Part shown: positions 5,970-6,126 of the stretch, piece after piece
Layout: each line of letters opens with the position of its first letter
Position numbering within the stretch: position 1 is the stretch's first letter
Assembly (NCBI GenBank): GCA_015485715.1
Contig: WFTA01000072.1
Location: 1-6,126, forward strand
DNA from: Patescibacteria group bacterium
Lineage (GTDB): Bacteria; Patescibacteriota; Patescibacteriia; WFTA01; S139-112
Length of the DNA: 6,126 nt
Direction of reading: 5' to 3'
The notes under the pieces: model-generated
What the model was told of the DNA's origin: nothing
Database searches by the model: none
What the model saw: the letters and a program-made list of their open reading frames with translations, nothing else
Made by a program: the position numbers and the translations under genes

Positions 5970-5975
5970 ATTATA
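5970..5975 (-). promoter_or_regulatory. Candidate -10 box for the GIY-YIG gene
   Basis: TATAAT on the minus strand lies 11 nt before the ATG at 5958. Its best -35 match, TAGTAA at 17-nt spacing (5993-5998), is poor at 3 of 6. If used, the mRNA would have only about 5 nt of leader, so translation would be nearly leaderless, in line with the missing Shine-Dalgarno. Confidence 0.3.
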
Positions 5976-5998
5976 TATTTATCATACTCATATTACTA

Positions 5999-6114
5999 AG
6001 AGGGATTCGCCCTGATATACATCAGGGCGCCCTGTCGAATGACAGGGCGAACCCCCGAAGGCATACGCCAGCAGGTTTACAGCCTGCCCCCGTTGACCAC
6101 TTGGGTATCCCTGG
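5999..6114 (-). pseudogene. Second tRNA-Tyr copy, interrupted in the T-loop and lacking its 3' acceptor strand
   Basis: On the minus strand, nucleotides 1-67 of tRNA-Tyr (6114-6048) are identical to the intact gene, including anticodon GTA (6078-6080). A 40-nt palindromic insert then follows TTCG, then AATCCCTCT, and then the sequence changes to TAGTAATATG. The acceptor 3' strand and discriminator are absent, so the acceptor stem cannot form even if the insert were removed. The 5' part could still be transcribed. This is the expected left-over half if an element carrying its own tRNA 5' portion entered the T-loop. Confidence 0.8.
6008..6049. repeat. Palindromic element, two tandem 20-nt units
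   Basis: Two perfect hairpins share a CG: CGCCCTGAT-ATAC-ATCAGGGCG (6008-6029) and CGCCCTGTC-GAAT-GACAGGGCG (6028-6049). Seen as insertions, these are two 20-nt units (6010-6029 and 6030-6049), each a CCCTG...CAGGG palindrome ending in CG, placed after TTCG and before AA. The outer ends also pair (TTCGCCCTG with CAGGGCGAA), so in RNA the T-stem could extend straight into the insert. Confidence 0.92.
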
Positions 6115-6126
6115 TTATTACAGAAC
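6048..6126 (-). repeat. 79-nt direct repeat, copy B, running to the window end
   Basis: This copy is identical to 5622-5700. The match reaches the last base of the window, so its full length is unknown. Its outer bases (6126-6118, minus strand) read GTT CTG TAA, the same last codons as the GIY-YIG gene, which suggests that another copy of that gene lies just beyond the edge. Confidence 0.95.

Noticed and set aside
5999..6114. Functional tRNA-Tyr with a removable T-loop intron
   Set aside because: The acceptor 3' strand and discriminator are missing after the insert, so removing it would not give a complete tRNA.
5479..6126. CRISPR array
   Set aside because: The repeated units are adjacent palindromes or a 79-nt tRNA-containing repeat, without regular spacers or cas genes.

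Overview
The window is AT-rich bacterial DNA using the standard bacterial code. TGA serves as a true stop between tightly packed genes, and AGA/AGG are the usual arginine codons. The gene style suggests a member of the Candidate Phyla Radiation (Patescibacteria): compact pseudopilin genes, few Shine-Dalgarno sites, and a very small stand-alone GIY-YIG nuclease beside a tRNA. This assignment is an inference from gene style, because no marker gene here fixes the lineage.

Positions 2-4132 (+ strand) hold a type IV pilus or competence-pseudopilus operon. In order it encodes two paralogous major-type pilins (the first cut by the window edge), the prepilin peptidase PilD, and four minor pseudopilins in the order FimT/GspH, PilV/GspI, PilW/GspJ, PilX/GspK. 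From pilD onward, genes overlap by 14 nt or are separated by a single base, so they are very probably co-transcribed. PilD would cleave and methylate the pilins, the H-I-J-K set would form the initiating tip, and the first two pilins would form the shaft. The assembly ATPase and platform genes are not in the window.

Positions 4164-5405 (- strand) encode a complete tyrosyl-tRNA synthetase, convergent with the pilus operon. Upstream of it on the same strand lies a complete tRNA-Tyr (anticodon GTA, 5606-5688). Immediately before that tRNA is an 88-residue GIY-YIG nuclease gene, whose stop codon is 3 nt from the tRNA 5' end.

The unusual region is 5469-6126. Parts of tRNA-Tyr occur three times: the intact gene, a 3'-end fragment in the tyrS leader, and a second copy at the window edge that lacks its 3' acceptor strand. 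In both broken copies a palindromic insert sits at the same point of the T-loop (TTCG|AA). One insert is two tandem 20-nt palindromic units (40 nt). The other is the same pair with a further 23-nt palindrome nested inside it (63 nt). A 79-nt perfect direct repeat (5622-5700 and 6048-6126, offset 426) covers the end of the nuclease gene and 67 nt of tRNA-Tyr. This implies a 426-bp tRNA-Tyr/GIY-YIG unit that is tandemly repeated past the window edge, unless the edge is an assembly artefact. My working model is a minimal tRNA-targeting mobile element: the nuclease gene carries a replacement tRNA 5' portion, so that inserting into the T-loop regenerates a working tRNA.
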